This document shows, in pieces, positions 1 through 7,974 of a stretch of 11,335 nt of DNA (its first letter is position 1; every line of letters starts with the position of its first letter). The stretch is from Myxococcota bacterium (lineage in GTDB: Bacteria > Myxococcota > Polyangia > GCA-2747355 > JAKLHH01). The stretch is from positions 1 to 11,335 of the forward strand of contig JAKLHH010000128.1 in the NCBI GenBank assembly GCA_022710245.1. Direction: 5' to 3'. A model generated the notes under the pieces. That model did no database searches, was not told the origin of the DNA, and was given only the letters and a program-made list of their open reading frames with translations. The position numbers and the translations under genes were made by a program.

Positions 1-453
1 GGCCGCCAGCGAGTGCACCTCGGCGCGCCCCCGCTCCTCGACGCGGCGCTGCTCGTCGACCTGCGCCAGGTCCTCCGGCGCGCGCGCCTCGAAGCCACGC
101 CCGCGGCGGCGGAAGTGGACGCGCTCCCGCGAGAGCGCGCGGAAGACCGCGGAGGCGTGCGCCTCGCTCTCCTCGCCGAAGTAGAGCCGCGCCAGGGCCG
201 CGGCGTCGAGAGCGCCCTGGTCCTGCACGCTCTCCCAGAGCAGGTGCACGTCGACCTGCGCCGCGAGCCCCTCGAGGTGGGCGGCGAGCGCGGCGGCGTC
301 CTCCTCCCCGACCTCGTGTCGGAAGAGCACCCGCTCGGGCGGGAGGCGGAGCGGCTGGCCGGCCCCTCCCCCGACCAGCAGCCGGCCGCGCTCCTCGGCC
401 ACGAGCGGGAGCAACAGGAGCCCGTCCTCGCCCAGGAGCTCGACCAGCGTCAC
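1..453 (-). CDS. RNB-family (RNase II/R-type) exoribonuclease, N-terminal part, cut by window edge
   Basis: Only the first 151 residues are in the window; the frame stays open to base 1. RNB-family enzymes degrade RNA processively from the 3' end in the cytoplasm. The visible part fits the N-terminal region seen in cyanobacterial and deltaproteobacterial RNase II-like proteins. It has a small barrel-like start (VTLVELLGEDG) and a PPERVLF segment, then a helical winged-helix-like part with LLWESV, LARLYFGEE and a VHFRRRGRGFEAR motif, followed by a charged helix. The catalytic RNB domain would lie beyond the edge. The start is GTG at 453, preceded by a strong GGAGGGAG (461-468) seven bases upstream. 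It overlaps the MFS gene's stop by four bases (GTGA), so it is probably translated from the same mRNA. Family assignment is from pattern memory only and would need the missing domain to be certain. Confidence 0.62.
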   Translation of the reverse strand, partial: MTLVELLGEDGLLLLPLVAEERGRLLVGGGAGQPLRLPPERVLFRHEVGEEDAAALAAHLEGLAAQVDVHLLWESVQDQGALDAAALARLYFGEESEAHASAVFRALSRERVHFRRRGRGFEARAPEDLAQVDEQRRVEERGRAEVHSLAA

Positions 454-1775
454 GGCGCCGCTCCCTCCGCGCGCGCGGCCTGCATCTCCTCGCGCACGCG
501 ATCGCTGTCCCGGCCGAGCCAGGGCGTGCCCGCCAGCCAGGCGAGCCCGCTCAGCACCACCACCGCCAGCGTGGAGAGGAAGGCGGTCCCCAGGTCGGCG
601 CGATCCGCGATGCGACCCATCACCACCGGCGAGAGGACGTCGCCGAGCGCGTGGATGACCAGGATGTTGGCGGCGAAGGCCGTGGTGCGGAGCGCCGGCG
701 CGGTGACGTTGACGATCACCGTGTTGCTCGGCCCCGTGTTCACGAAGAGGAAGAGCTCGGCCAGGATCAGCGCGGGCCAGTAGACCGCCGGCCGCTCGCT
801 GGTCACCGCCAGGTAGAAGGGGAGCGCCGCCGCCAGCATGCCGGCCCCGGAGACGAGGAAGTAGGCGCCGCGGAGGCGCCGCGCCAGCCGCTCCGCGAGC
901 CAGCTCCCGCCGAGGGTGCCAGCGATCCCGGTGCCGACGGTGACCAGCCCGAAGCGAAAGCTCGCGGCCGCCAGCGGCAGGCGCCGCTGCTGGTTGAGGT
1001 AGGTCGGCATCCAGTAGGAGATGCCGCCCACGGCGTAGGTGTAGGCGGTCATGCCGAGGGTGTTGAGGAGGTAGCTGCGGTTGCGGAGCAGCCCGAGGTA
1101 GTCGGCGAGCCGCACCTTGCGCGCGAGGTAGCGCCGGAGCTGCTGCTCCTCGACGCCCTCGCTGGCGCCGCGCACCGGCTCGCGCATCCAGTAGGCGAGG
1201 AGCCCGACGAGGAGCCCGGGCAGCCCGACGATCCAGAAGGCGGCGCGCCAGGAGGAGGCCGAGCCGATGGCGCCGCCGAGGACGTAGCCGAGCGCGCTGC
1301 CGACCGGGATAGCCACGTAGAACAGCGCGAGCGCGCGGCCGCGGCTCCGCTGCGGGTAGAGGTCGGAGATGACCGTGGGCGCGGTGGTGCCGTAGGCCGC
1401 CTCGCCGACGCCGACCAGCATGCGGGAGACGAGGAGCTCCCCGAAGGAGCGGGCCAGCCCGGCGGCGGCGGTGGCCAGGCTCCAGAGCTGCACGCCGGCG
1501 CCGATCAGGAGTCGGCGCGGCCGGCGATCGCCGAGGAGCCCGAAGGCCGGCGAGGTGAGCATGTAGACGACGAGGAACGCCGGGGCCAGCCAGCCGAGGC
1601 GCTCCTTGCTGACGCCGAAGTGCTTCTCCACCAGCGGCAGCACGCCGGGCAGCACGTAGCGGTCGATGTAGTTGAGGAGGTTGATGGCGAAGAGGAGCGC
1701 GAGGGTGAGCGCGGCGCCGGGGAGGGCGGCCGGGGCCGGCGCCCGCTCGCCCTCGCTCGCCTCGCGCTCCTTCAC
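450..1775 (-). CDS. Spinster-like MFS transporter
   Basis: A 441-residue inner-membrane secondary transporter of the major facilitator superfamily, with about 12 hydrophobic segments. Spinster-family hallmarks are clear. NYIDRY (35-40) ends the first helix, followed by the motif-A loop GLLGDRRPRR (79-88). GVGEAAYGTTAPTVISDLYP (122-141) and RGRALALFYVAIPVGSALGY (145-164) are typical of this family, whose animal members move lysophospholipids and sphingosine-1-phosphate. The bacterial substrate is unknown. The 157 residues open upstream of the start are Arg/Pro-rich and lack transporter features, and that stretch lies inside the preceding gene. The GTG at 1775 is therefore chosen, giving a four-base GTGA overlap with the preceding gene. 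No clear Shine-Dalgarno precedes it, so translation is likely coupled to the upstream gene. Confidence in fold is high, in substrate none. Confidence 0.88.
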   Translation of the reverse strand: MKEREASEGERAPAPAALPGAALTLALLFAINLLNYIDRYVLPGVLPLVEKHFGVSKERLGWLAPAFLVVYMLTSPAFGLLGDRRPRRLLIGAGVQLWSLATAAAGLARSFGELLVSRMLVGVGEAAYGTTAPTVISDLYPQRSRGRALALFYVAIPVGSALGYVLGGAIGSASSWRAAFWIVGLPGLLVGLLAYWMREPVRGASEGVEEQQLRRYLARKVRLADYLGLLRNRSYLLNTLGMTAYTYAVGGISYWMPTYLNQQRRLPLAAASFRFGLVTVGTGIAGTLGGSWLAERLARRLRGAYFLVSGAGMLAAALPFYLAVTSERPAVYWPALILAELFLFVNTGPSNTVIVNVTAPALRTTAFAANILVIHALGDVLSPVVMGRIADRADLGTAFLSTLAVVVLSGLAWLAGTPWLGRDSDRVREEMQAARAEGAAP

Positions 1776-2668
1776 CGGACGCGCCCGAAGTAGCGCCAGA
1801 AGGCCCACCAGGGGGCGCGAGAGTCGCGCTCCTTGAACTCCGCGGTGGGCCGGCCGCGGCGCTTGAGGGCGTCGTCGAGGACGTCCTGGTGGAGGCCGGC
1901 GTGGTAGGTCACCGTGAGCGAGACCTGCGCGTCGGGGCGCGCGCGGCGCGCGCGAGAGAGCAGCTCCTCCTCGACGGCGAGGAGGTTGTCGAGGGTCTCC
2001 GTGTCGGGCCGACCCTCGACGTAGCGGTCCTCGAAGAGCGTGATGCCGAAGTCGGTCCCGCTGCTGGTCGGCACGACCGGCGGATCGTCGCCCGAGAACG
2101 GCACCGCCCGCACCTCGCGCTCGCCGCGCTCGACCTCGCCGCCCCGGCGCAGGAGCGTCACCCCCTGGCCGAGCGGCCGCGCCGAGCCCACCGGCCGCCC
2201 GAACGGCGAGGTGCCGATGGCGATCAGCGTCTGCGGCACGCCGCACCTGCCGAGCTCGCGCCAGGCGACCCGCTCCGCGTCCTCGTAGCGAGGCATCAGC
2301 GCGGGCTCCTCGGTGGCGCCGGTCCAGGCGCCGCTCGGGGTGGCGACGCGGGAGCGCTCCTGGCCAGCCTCGTGCTCGGCGAGGCGGAGCGCGTAGCTGA
2401 CGCCGACCAGCTCGCAGGAGACGGCGCGGGCGGCGCAGGCCTTCGAGAGCTCGGCCGCCACCCAGGGCAGCTCGTCGAACCAGGCGCGCGCGTTGCTCGC
2501 CGCGATCCAGCCCTCGAGGGCCGGGCTCACCACCAGCGGCTCGGGGAGATCCTCGATCCCCTCGTGGCTGGTCGCGTGCTCCCCGCGACGGAGCAGCTCC
2601 GCGAGCGCGCCCGCCACGCGATCCTGATCGTCACAGCGCACGAAGACGTGCGCGGCCATCCAGGCCAT
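1772..2668 (-). CDS. Uncharacterised soluble protein, 298 aa
   Basis: No recognised family. It has no signal peptide and no membrane segment, so it is probably cytoplasmic. The start is the ATG at 2668, because GGAGG (2673-2677) lies four bases upstream; the frame stays open further but there it overlaps the pseudouridine synthase gene and reads as Arg/Ser-rich noise. Visible features are an N-terminal segment with an alternating pattern (AAHVFVRCDDQDRVAGALAE), a Trp/Phe segment GWIAASNARAWFDELPWVAAE (53-73), a Cys-containing middle part, and FGITLFEDRYVEGRPDTETL (207-226). The C-terminus APWWAFWRYFGRVR is strikingly aromatic and basic. It starts 28 bases after the pseudouridine synthase stop and overlaps the transporter gene by four bases, so it is an operon member. 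It could be an accessory factor of the transporter, but that is only positional inference. Confidence 0.8.
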   Translation of the reverse strand: MAWMAAHVFVRCDDQDRVAGALAELLRRGEHATSHEGIEDLPEPLVVSPALEGWIAASNARAWFDELPWVAAELSKACAARAVSCELVGVSYALRLAEHEAGQERSRVATPSGAWTGATEEPALMPRYEDAERVAWRELGRCGVPQTLIAIGTSPFGRPVGSARPLGQGVTLLRRGGEVERGEREVRAVPFSGDDPPVVPTSSGTDFGITLFEDRYVEGRPDTETLDNLLAVEEELLSRARRARPDAQVSLTVTYHAGLHQDVLDDALKRRGRPTAEFKERDSRAPWWAFWRYFGRVR

Positions 2669-2672
2669 GGTG

Positions 2673-2677
2673 CCTCC
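2673..2677 (-). promoter_or_regulatory. Ribosome binding site of the 298-aa protein
   Basis: GGAGG on the minus strand, four bases before the ATG at 2668. It decides this start against the longer open frame reaching 2857. A second ATG at 2659 would be 13 bases away and is less likely. Confidence 0.7.
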
Positions 2678-2696
2678 GCTCAGTTCGAGAGGTGTA

Positions 2697-3659
2697 TCAC
2701 AGCTCGAGCGCGGATCCGAGCCGGGCGAGCAGCGCCGCGCGCTCCCCGGGGAGCGGCGCGCCGAGGTCGAGCCCCTCGGCGGGCACCGCGAGGCGCGAGG
2801 CGTGGAGGAACGCGCCCTCCAAGCCGGCCAGCGCCGGGCCGCCGTAGAGGAGGTCACCGACGAGCGGGTGGCCGGCGTGCGCCAGGTGGACGCGGACCTG
2901 GTGCCGCCGCCCGCTCGAGCAGGTGATCTCCACCAGGGTGACGTGCCCCGAGGTCGTGGAGGCGAGGCGCTCGAGCGGCCGGTACTCGGTGCGCGCCGCC
3001 TGCCCCTCCGCGGTGATGCCCTCGAGGACCGCCATCCGGCGCTGGTCGCCGGGCATGGTGCGGAGCGCGAGCTCGACGACGCCCGGCCCGGCCACCGCCC
3101 CGCTGACCAGCGCGAGGTAGCGCTTCTGCACCTGCCCGGCGGAGAAGCGGCCGCGCAGACGCCCGTAGGCCTCGGGGGTGCGCGCGGCGAGGAGCACGCC
3201 GCTCGTGCTCGCGTCGAGGCGGTGTACGAGGCCGCCCTCGCGCGCGAGCGGGCTGGCGTCCGCGCACTCGGGGAAGCGCGCGAGGAGCGCGTTCGCCACC
3301 GTCTCCGTCTCGCCGGGGACGAGCGGGTGGCAAGGCGGCCCGGCGGCCTTGTTGACGGCGACCAGGTCGGGGAGGACGGCGAGCACGTCGAGCTCGAGCT
3401 CCGGCTGGGGCACCGGCCGCTCGCTCCGCGCCCCCGGCGCCACCACCACCTGCTGGCCGGCGCGGAGGCGCTCGCCCTTGTCGCCGCGGCGGCCGTCGAC
3501 GAGGATCTGCCGCGCCTCGAGGAGCCGCGCCAGCGAGCGGCGCGAGAGGCCGGGCAGCCGGCGGCGCACGAGCTGGTCGAGGCGGAGCCCGGCCTCGTCG
3601 GCGGCCACCGTCAGCTCGAGCGGCGCTCCCGCGTCGCTGCCACTTCGGCTCAGCGGCAT
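2697..3659 (-). CDS. RluA-family RNA pseudouridine synthase
   Basis: A 320-residue cytoplasmic enzyme that isomerises uridine to pseudouridine in ribosomal (or transfer) RNA. An N-terminal S4 RNA-binding domain (about 20-75; RLDQLVRRRLPGLSRRSLARL) precedes the catalytic domain (about 90-290). The catalytic motif is GLVHRLDASTSG (144-154), with Asp149 the expected nucleophile; the usual Lys after HRLD is Ala here. RTEY (223-226) and RRHQVRVHLAHAGHPLVGD (251-269) are also standard family motifs. Length is normal for RluC/RluD-type members; which uridine it modifies cannot be told. The ATG at 3659 shares its A with the stop of the RND pump gene (TGATG), with GGAGGG (3663-3668) just upstream. The frame is open for another 529 codons upstream, but that stretch is the wrong frame of the pump gene. 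Confidence 0.93.
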   Translation of the reverse strand: MPLSRSGSDAGAPLELTVAADEAGLRLDQLVRRRLPGLSRRSLARLLEARQILVDGRRGDKGERLRAGQQVVVAPGARSERPVPQPELELDVLAVLPDLVAVNKAAGPPCHPLVPGETETVANALLARFPECADASPLAREGGLVHRLDASTSGVLLAARTPEAYGRLRGRFSAGQVQKRYLALVSGAVAGPGVVELALRTMPGDQRRMAVLEGITAEGQAARTEYRPLERLASTTSGHVTLVEITCSSGRRHQVRVHLAHAGHPLVGDLLYGGPALAGLEGAFLHASRLAVPAEGLDLGAPLPGERAALLARLGSALEL

Positions 3660-6600
3660 CAGCCCTCCGCCGGCTGGGCCGCGAGCTTCGCGGCCCGCCG
3701 CGCCTCGCGCCGCTTGCGGCGCTTCTCGCGCCAGAGCTCCACGCTGCCGTAGAGGGCAGGGATGACGAGGAGCGTGAGGCCCGTCGAGGCGGTGAGGCCG
3801 CCGATCACCGTGCGCGCCATCGGCGACCAACCCTCGGCGCCCTCGCCGAGCTCGAGCGCGAGCGGGAGCATGCCGAGGACGGTGGTGCCGGCGGTCATCA
3901 GCACCGGCCGCAGGCGCCGGCGTCCGGCCTCGAGGAGCGCGTCGAGGATCTCCATCCCGCGCTCGCGGAGCTGGTTCACGTAGTCGATCAGCACGATGGC
4001 GTTGTTCACCACGATGCCGCCGAGGATGACGATGCCTATGAACGCTGTGACGCTGAGCGTGGTCCCGGTCAGCACCAGCGCGAGCACCACCCCCACCGCC
4101 GAGAGCGGGATGGCGAAGAGGATGACGAAGGGGTGCACCAGCGACTCGAACTGCCCGGCCATCACCATGTAGACGAGCAGGATCGAGGCGAGGAGCGCGA
4201 GCCCCAGCCACTTGAAGGACTCCTGGAAGTCCTCCGCCTCGCCGCCGATGCGGTGGGTGAAGCCCTCGGGCCACGAGTAGGCGGCGAGCTTCTTCTCCAG
4301 GTCGGCGACCACCTGGCCGAGGTTCTTCCCCGGCACCGCGGCGCTGACGGTGACGATGCGCTGCTGGTCCTTGCGCGTGATCGCGGTCGGGCCCACCGCC
4401 GGCCGGATGCTCGCCACCGAGCCGAGCGTCACCGAGGCGCCGGTCGGGGTGACGAGCGGGAGCGTGCGCAGGCTGCGGTCGTCTCTGCGGTAGTCGCGCG
4501 GGCCGCGCACGCGGATGTCGTACTCGTAGCCGCCCTCCTGGTAGATGGAGGCGATCTTGCCGGCGAAGAAGGTGGAGATGGTCTGCGAGACCGCGGCCGT
4601 GCTGAGCCCCAGCGCGGCGAGCCGCGAGCGATCGAAGAGCACCTCGATCTCCGGCTTGCCCGACTCGAGGCTGAAGGTCACGTCCGCGGTGCCCTTCACC
4701 CCCTTCACCAGCTCCTTGATCTTCATCCCCAGGTCGTGGGCCTTCTCCAGGTCCTGGCCGTAGATCTCGACGATGATGTCGCCCTGGGCGCCGGTGAAGT
4801 TGTGCGACTGCACGGTGGCGGTGAGCCCGGGGATGCGGCCGAAGCGGGCGCGGAGGTCGTTCTCGACCTCGGTCTGCTTGCGGCGGCGCTCCTTCTGGTC
4901 CTTCAGCTTCAGGCGCAGCGTCCCCGAGTAGGCGCCCTTGGCGAAGAGCGCGACGAAGCCCTCGCCGGTGCCCACGTCCGCGTTCATCGTGCGCAGCTCG
5001 GGGACGTGATCCTGGACGATCTTCTCCAGCCGGCGGAAGCCCGCGGCGGTCACCTCGAGCGAGGAGCCGACCGGCCCCTCCACGTTCAGCTCGATCAGGC
5101 CGATGTCCTGCGCCGCGAAGAAGTTGGTGGGGATCCGCGTGGCGACGGCGACGGAGGCGGCCGTGATCAGGGTGACGAGCGCGTAGGTCTTCTTCCGGTT
5201 CCGGAGCACCCAGCCGAGGTGGCGGGCGTAGAGGCCCGTCATCCACTCCTGGAACGCGCCGAGGAGCCGGTAGATCGGCCCCCGCCGCCTCGCCTTCTTG
5301 GCCGCCTGCGAGCGCAGGAGCCGCGAGCTGGCGAGCGGCACCGCGGTCATCGCCACCAGCAGCGAGACGGTGAGCGAGACGCAGACGGTGATGCTCAGGT
5401 CGCGGAACATCTTGCCGGCGATCCCGGGCACGAAGAGGATGGGAAGGAAGACGACCAGCGTGGTCAGCGTGGAGGCGGCGATGGCGAGCGTCACCTCCTT
5501 GCTGCCCTGGACCGCGGCCTCGCGCGGCGGGTCGCCGGCCTCGGCGCGCAGGAAGATGCTCTCCTGCACCACGATCGAGTTGTCGACCAGCATGCCGAGG
5601 GCGAGCGCGAGCCCGGACATCGAGATGATGTTCAGGGTGAGCCCCATGGCGTCCATCACCGCGAAGGTGGCCAGCACCGAGAGCGGGATGGAGGCGGCGA
5701 CGATCAGCGAGGGCCGCAGCTCGCGCAGGAAGACGATCAGCACCAGGAAGGTGAGGAGGATCGCCTGCCAGCCCGTGCTGCCCAGGTTGCCGATCGACTT
5801 CTCGACGATCTCGCCCTGGTCGAAGAGGATGGAGACCTTGATCCCGCGGCCCGCCTTCTTCTCGATCTCCGGCAGCGCCGCCTTCAGCGCGCGCACCGCC
5901 TGCACCGTGTTGGCGTCGCTCTGCTTGCGCACCATCATCATGATGCCGGAGTGACCGTCGTTCCTGACGATGCGCGTCTCCTCCTTGAGGCCGTCGTACA
6001 CCCGGGCCACGTCGCGCACCCGCACCGGCACGCCCTGGCGCAGCCCCACCACCACCTCCTCGATCTGGCGCACGCCGGTGAACTTGCCCTTGGCCTGGAT
6101 GGTGAACTCCCAGCCGCCCTGGTCGTAGGTCCCGCCGGGGAGCTGCACGTTCTCGGCGCGGAGCGCGCTCACCACCTGCAGCGGCGAGACCCCGGCCGCC
6201 GCCGAGCGGCGCGGGTCGACCAGCACCTGGATCTCGCGCTTGCCGCCGCCCACCGTCTCGGCGAGCGCGATCCCCTCGATGCGCTCCATCAGCGGCTGGA
6301 TCTTCTCCTCGGCGAGCTCCCGCAGCTTGGTCTCCGGGTAGGGGCCGCGCAGGCCGAGGAAGGCCACCGGCTGCATCGCGGGGTTCACCGCGAAGACGAG
6401 CGGGTTCTTGATGTCCGAGGGCAGACCCTGCTTGGTCATGTCCAGGTACTTGCGGACGTCGATCTCGGCCTGCTTCAGGTCGGCGCCCCAGTTGAACTCC
6501 ACCATCACCACCGAGACGCCCTGCTTGGAGGTGGAGCTCACCTTCTTGACGCCGTCGACGGAGGCGACCGCCCCCTCGATGGGGCGGGTGACCAGGTCCT

Positions 6601-6778
6601 CGATCTCGCGCGGCCCGGCGCCCTCGTACTCGGTGGCGACCAGCACCAGCGGGAAGTCGACGTCCGGGTAGAGGTCGATGCGCAGGCGCGCGAGGGAGAA
6701 GAGCCCGAAGCCGGCCACCACCAGGAAGAGCATCCCGAAGGTGACGCCTCGCTTGACGCTGGCGGAGGCGAGGCTCAT
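3659..6778 (-). CDS. RND efflux pump permease (HAE/AcrB type)
   Basis: A 1039-residue inner-membrane proton-driven pump, the motor of a tripartite efflux complex. Length and layout match AcrB-like proteins: TM1 near the N-terminus, a large periplasmic loop (about 35-335), TM2-6 (about 336-490), TM7 (about 530-550), a second periplasmic loop (about 551-855), then TM8-12 (about 856-1012) and a very basic C-terminal tail ([17 protein letters not shown]). TM4 has [11 protein letters not shown], so the AcrB Asp407/Asp408 pair is Asp399/Asn400. TM10 has [13 protein letters not shown], with Asn925 where AcrB has Lys940. Arg955 and Thr962 match Arg971 and Thr978. Many HAE relatives share the DN form. 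ATGA overlap with the adaptor gene and GGAGG (6786-6790) seven bases upstream fix the start. The substrate is unknown; MarR control suggests toxic small molecules. Confidence 0.95.
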   Translation of the reverse strand: MSLASASVKRGVTFGMLFLVVAGFGLFSLARLRIDLYPDVDFPLVLVATEYEGAGPREIEDLVTRPIEGAVASVDGVKKVSSTSKQGVSVVMVEFNWGADLKQAEIDVRKYLDMTKQGLPSDIKNPLVFAVNPAMQPVAFLGLRGPYPETKLRELAEEKIQPLMERIEGIALAETVGGGKREIQVLVDPRRSAAAGVSPLQVVSALRAENVQLPGGTYDQGGWEFTIQAKGKFTGVRQIEEVVVGLRQGVPVRVRDVARVYDGLKEETRIVRNDGHSGIMMMVRKQSDANTVQAVRALKAALPEIEKKAGRGIKVSILFDQGEIVEKSIGNLGSTGWQAILLTFLVLIVFLRELRPSLIVAASIPLSVLATFAVMDAMGLTLNIISMSGLALALGMLVDNSIVVQESIFLRAEAGDPPREAAVQGSKEVTLAIAASTLTTLVVFLPILFVPGIAGKMFRDLSITVCVSLTVSLLVAMTAVPLASSRLLRSQAAKKARRRGPIYRLLGAFQEWMTGLYARHLGWVLRNRKKTYALVTLITAASVAVATRIPTNFFAAQDIGLIELNVEGPVGSSLEVTAAGFRRLEKIVQDHVPELRTMNADVGTGEGFVALFAKGAYSGTLRLKLKDQKERRRKQTEVENDLRARFGRIPGLTATVQSHNFTGAQGDIIVEIYGQDLEKAHDLGMKIKELVKGVKGTADVTFSLESGKPEIEVLFDRSRLAALGLSTAAVSQTISTFFAGKIASIYQEGGYEYDIRVRGPRDYRRDDRSLRTLPLVTPTGASVTLGSVASIRPAVGPTAITRKDQQRIVTVSAAVPGKNLGQVVADLEKKLAAYSWPEGFTHRIGGEAEDFQESFKWLGLALLASILLVYMVMAGQFESLVHPFVILFAIPLSAVGVVLALVLTGTTLSVTAFIGIVILGGIVVNNAIVLIDYVNQLRERGMEILDALLEAGRRRLRPVLMTAGTTVLGMLPLALELGEGAEGWSPMARTVIGGLTASTGLTLLVIPALYGSVELWREKRRKRREARRAAKLAAQPAEG

Positions 6779-7929
6779 CGGCCCGCCTCCGCGTGCGGCG
6801 TCGAGGCCGGCCCGCCCGGCAGGACCTTGCCGTCAGGTCCCAGCCGCTCGGTGATGAGGAGCTGCTTGCCCTCGTCGAGGAGGTGCTGGCCCTGGGTGAT
6901 CAGCACCTCGCCCGGCTTGAGGCCGGCGGTCACCTCCACGCGGGCGACGTCGATGATGCCGACGCTGACCTGGCGCTCGCGCGCGGTGGTGCCCTCGGCG
7001 ACGAAGGCCCGGTAGGCGACGCCGCCGCTGGGCGCGGTCTCGATGATCAGGCTCGAGTAGGGCACGACCAGCACGCCGCTCCGGCGCTCGACCTCGAGGG
7101 AGACCCGCGCGAGCATGCCGGGCATCAGCTCACGGCCGGCGTTCTCCACGCGGACCTTGATCCGCGCGGTGCGGGTCTGGCGGTCGATGGTGGGGGCGAT
7201 CAGGATGACCTTGCCCAGGAAGGCCCGCTCGCCGTGGCGCGCGACCCGCACCTGCACCACCATCCCCTCGCGCACCTGGGCCAGCTCCTGCTCGGGGACC
7301 TCGACGAGGAGGTCGACGCGGTGGCTGCGCACCAGGGTCAGGATGGGGAGGCTCGGCGCGGCCATGTCGCCGAGGCTGAGGAAGCGGCGGCCGACCACGC
7401 CGGCGATGGGCGCGCGCACGACGCCGTAGCCCCGCGCGGTGCTCGCCTGGCTCGACATCGCCTCGAGGCGCCGGATCTGCGCCTCGGCGGAGGCGAGGCG
7501 CGAGCGGAGCTGATCGACCTGCGAGCGCGAGACGATCTGGCGGGAGGCGAGCTTCTCGGCGCGCTGCAGCTCCTCCTTCAGGTTGTCGCGATCAGCCCGC
7601 GCCGCGTCGACCGCGGCCACCGCCGAGCGGACCCCCTCGGTGAGGCTGTCCGCGCGCAGCACCGCCAGCGTCTGCCCCTGCTTGACCACGTCGCCCTCCT
7701 CCACCGGCAAGGAGACGATGCGCTCGGCGACCTGCGCGAAGACCTTCACCTCCAGCTCGCCCTGCACGTCGGCGTCGTAGCTGAGGACGCGGGCGATCGA
7801 GGAGGGCTCGAGCGGCATCACCTGGACGGTGACCGCGGTGCTCTTCTTGGTGTCCTTCGTGGCCTCGCGCTGGCAGCCCGCGGCGAGGGCGATGAGGGCC
7901 GTGAGGGGGATCGAGATCTTCTTCGACAT
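6775..7929 (-). CDS. RND efflux periplasmic adaptor (membrane fusion protein), probable lipoprotein
   Basis: A 384-residue adaptor that links the inner-membrane pump to the outer-membrane channel. The N-terminus (MSKKISIPLTALIALAAGC) looks like a lipoprotein signal with Cys19 as the lipidation site, although position -3 is Ala rather than the preferred Leu. Domains in order are the first half of the lipoyl-like domain (about 58-95; VEEGDVVKQGQTLAVL), an alpha-helical hairpin (about 97-160), the second lipoyl half (VRAPIAGVVGRRFLSLGDM, 171-189), a beta-barrel (about 205-280; LMPGMLARVSL) and a membrane-proximal domain (to about 360). The start at 7929 is preferred because GGAG (7936-7939) is six bases upstream; an ATG at 7941 would add four residues but abuts a hairpin and has no ribosome site. 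Its stop overlaps the pump start (ATGA). Confidence 0.94.
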   Translation of the reverse strand: MSKKISIPLTALIALAAGCQREATKDTKKSTAVTVQVMPLEPSSIARVLSYDADVQGELEVKVFAQVAERIVSLPVEEGDVVKQGQTLAVLRADSLTEGVRSAVAAVDAARADRDNLKEELQRAEKLASRQIVSRSQVDQLRSRLASAEAQIRRLEAMSSQASTARGYGVVRAPIAGVVGRRFLSLGDMAAPSLPILTLVRSHRVDLLVEVPEQELAQVREGMVVQVRVARHGERAFLGKVILIAPTIDRQTRTARIKVRVENAGRELMPGMLARVSLEVERRSGVLVVPYSSLIIETAPSGGVAYRAFVAEGTTARERQVSVGIIDVARVEVTAGLKPGEVLITQGQHLLDEGKQLLITERLGPDGKVLPGGPASTPHAEAGR

Positions 7930-7935
7930 CGAGGA

Positions 7936-7939
7936 CTCC
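7936..7939 (-). promoter_or_regulatory. Ribosome binding site deciding the adaptor start
   Basis: GGAG on the minus strand, six bases before the ATG at 7929. The competing ATG at 7941 overlaps this site and has only the 3' arm of a hairpin in front of it. Confidence 0.55.
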
Positions 7940-7941
7940 AT

Positions 7942-7964
7942 GAGGACGGCGTCGCGGCGTCCTC
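7942..7964 (-). other. Inverted repeat between the channel and adaptor genes
   Basis: A perfect 7-bp stem (GAGGACG / CGTCCTC at 7942-7948 and 7958-7964) with a 9-base GC-rich loop. It lies in the only sizeable gap within the four-gene efflux module, directly before the adaptor gene. There is no T-run, so it is not a classical terminator. It may stabilise upstream mRNA or tune adaptor translation. Confidence 0.45.
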
Positions 7965-7974
7965 TTCAGCTTCA

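Noticed and set aside
13..783. 256-residue plus-strand frame at the left end
   Set aside because: It lies opposite the nuclease and transporter genes. No fold or ribosome site is seen, and the minus-strand reading is coherent.
450..2246. 598-residue version of the MFS transporter with a long N-terminal extension
   Set aside because: The 157 extra residues are Arg/Pro-rich and lie over the preceding gene in another frame. The GTG at 1775 gives the usual family length.
1772..2857. 361-residue version of the uncharacterised protein
   Set aside because: The extension overlaps the pseudouridine synthase and is low-complexity. The GGAGG-ATG at 2668 is the better start.
2697..5246. 849-residue minus-strand frame that would fuse a long N-terminal part to the pseudouridine synthase
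   Set aside because: The first 529 codons overlap the pump gene in another frame and read as Arg/Pro/His-rich noise. A ribosome site and ATG at 3659 give a normal-length enzyme.
4133..7015. 960-residue plus-strand open frame opposite the pump and adaptor genes
   Set aside because: It is an antisense shadow. Its translation is full of His, Gln, Arg, Glu and Leu repeats with no fold, while the minus strand encodes clear RND and adaptor proteins.
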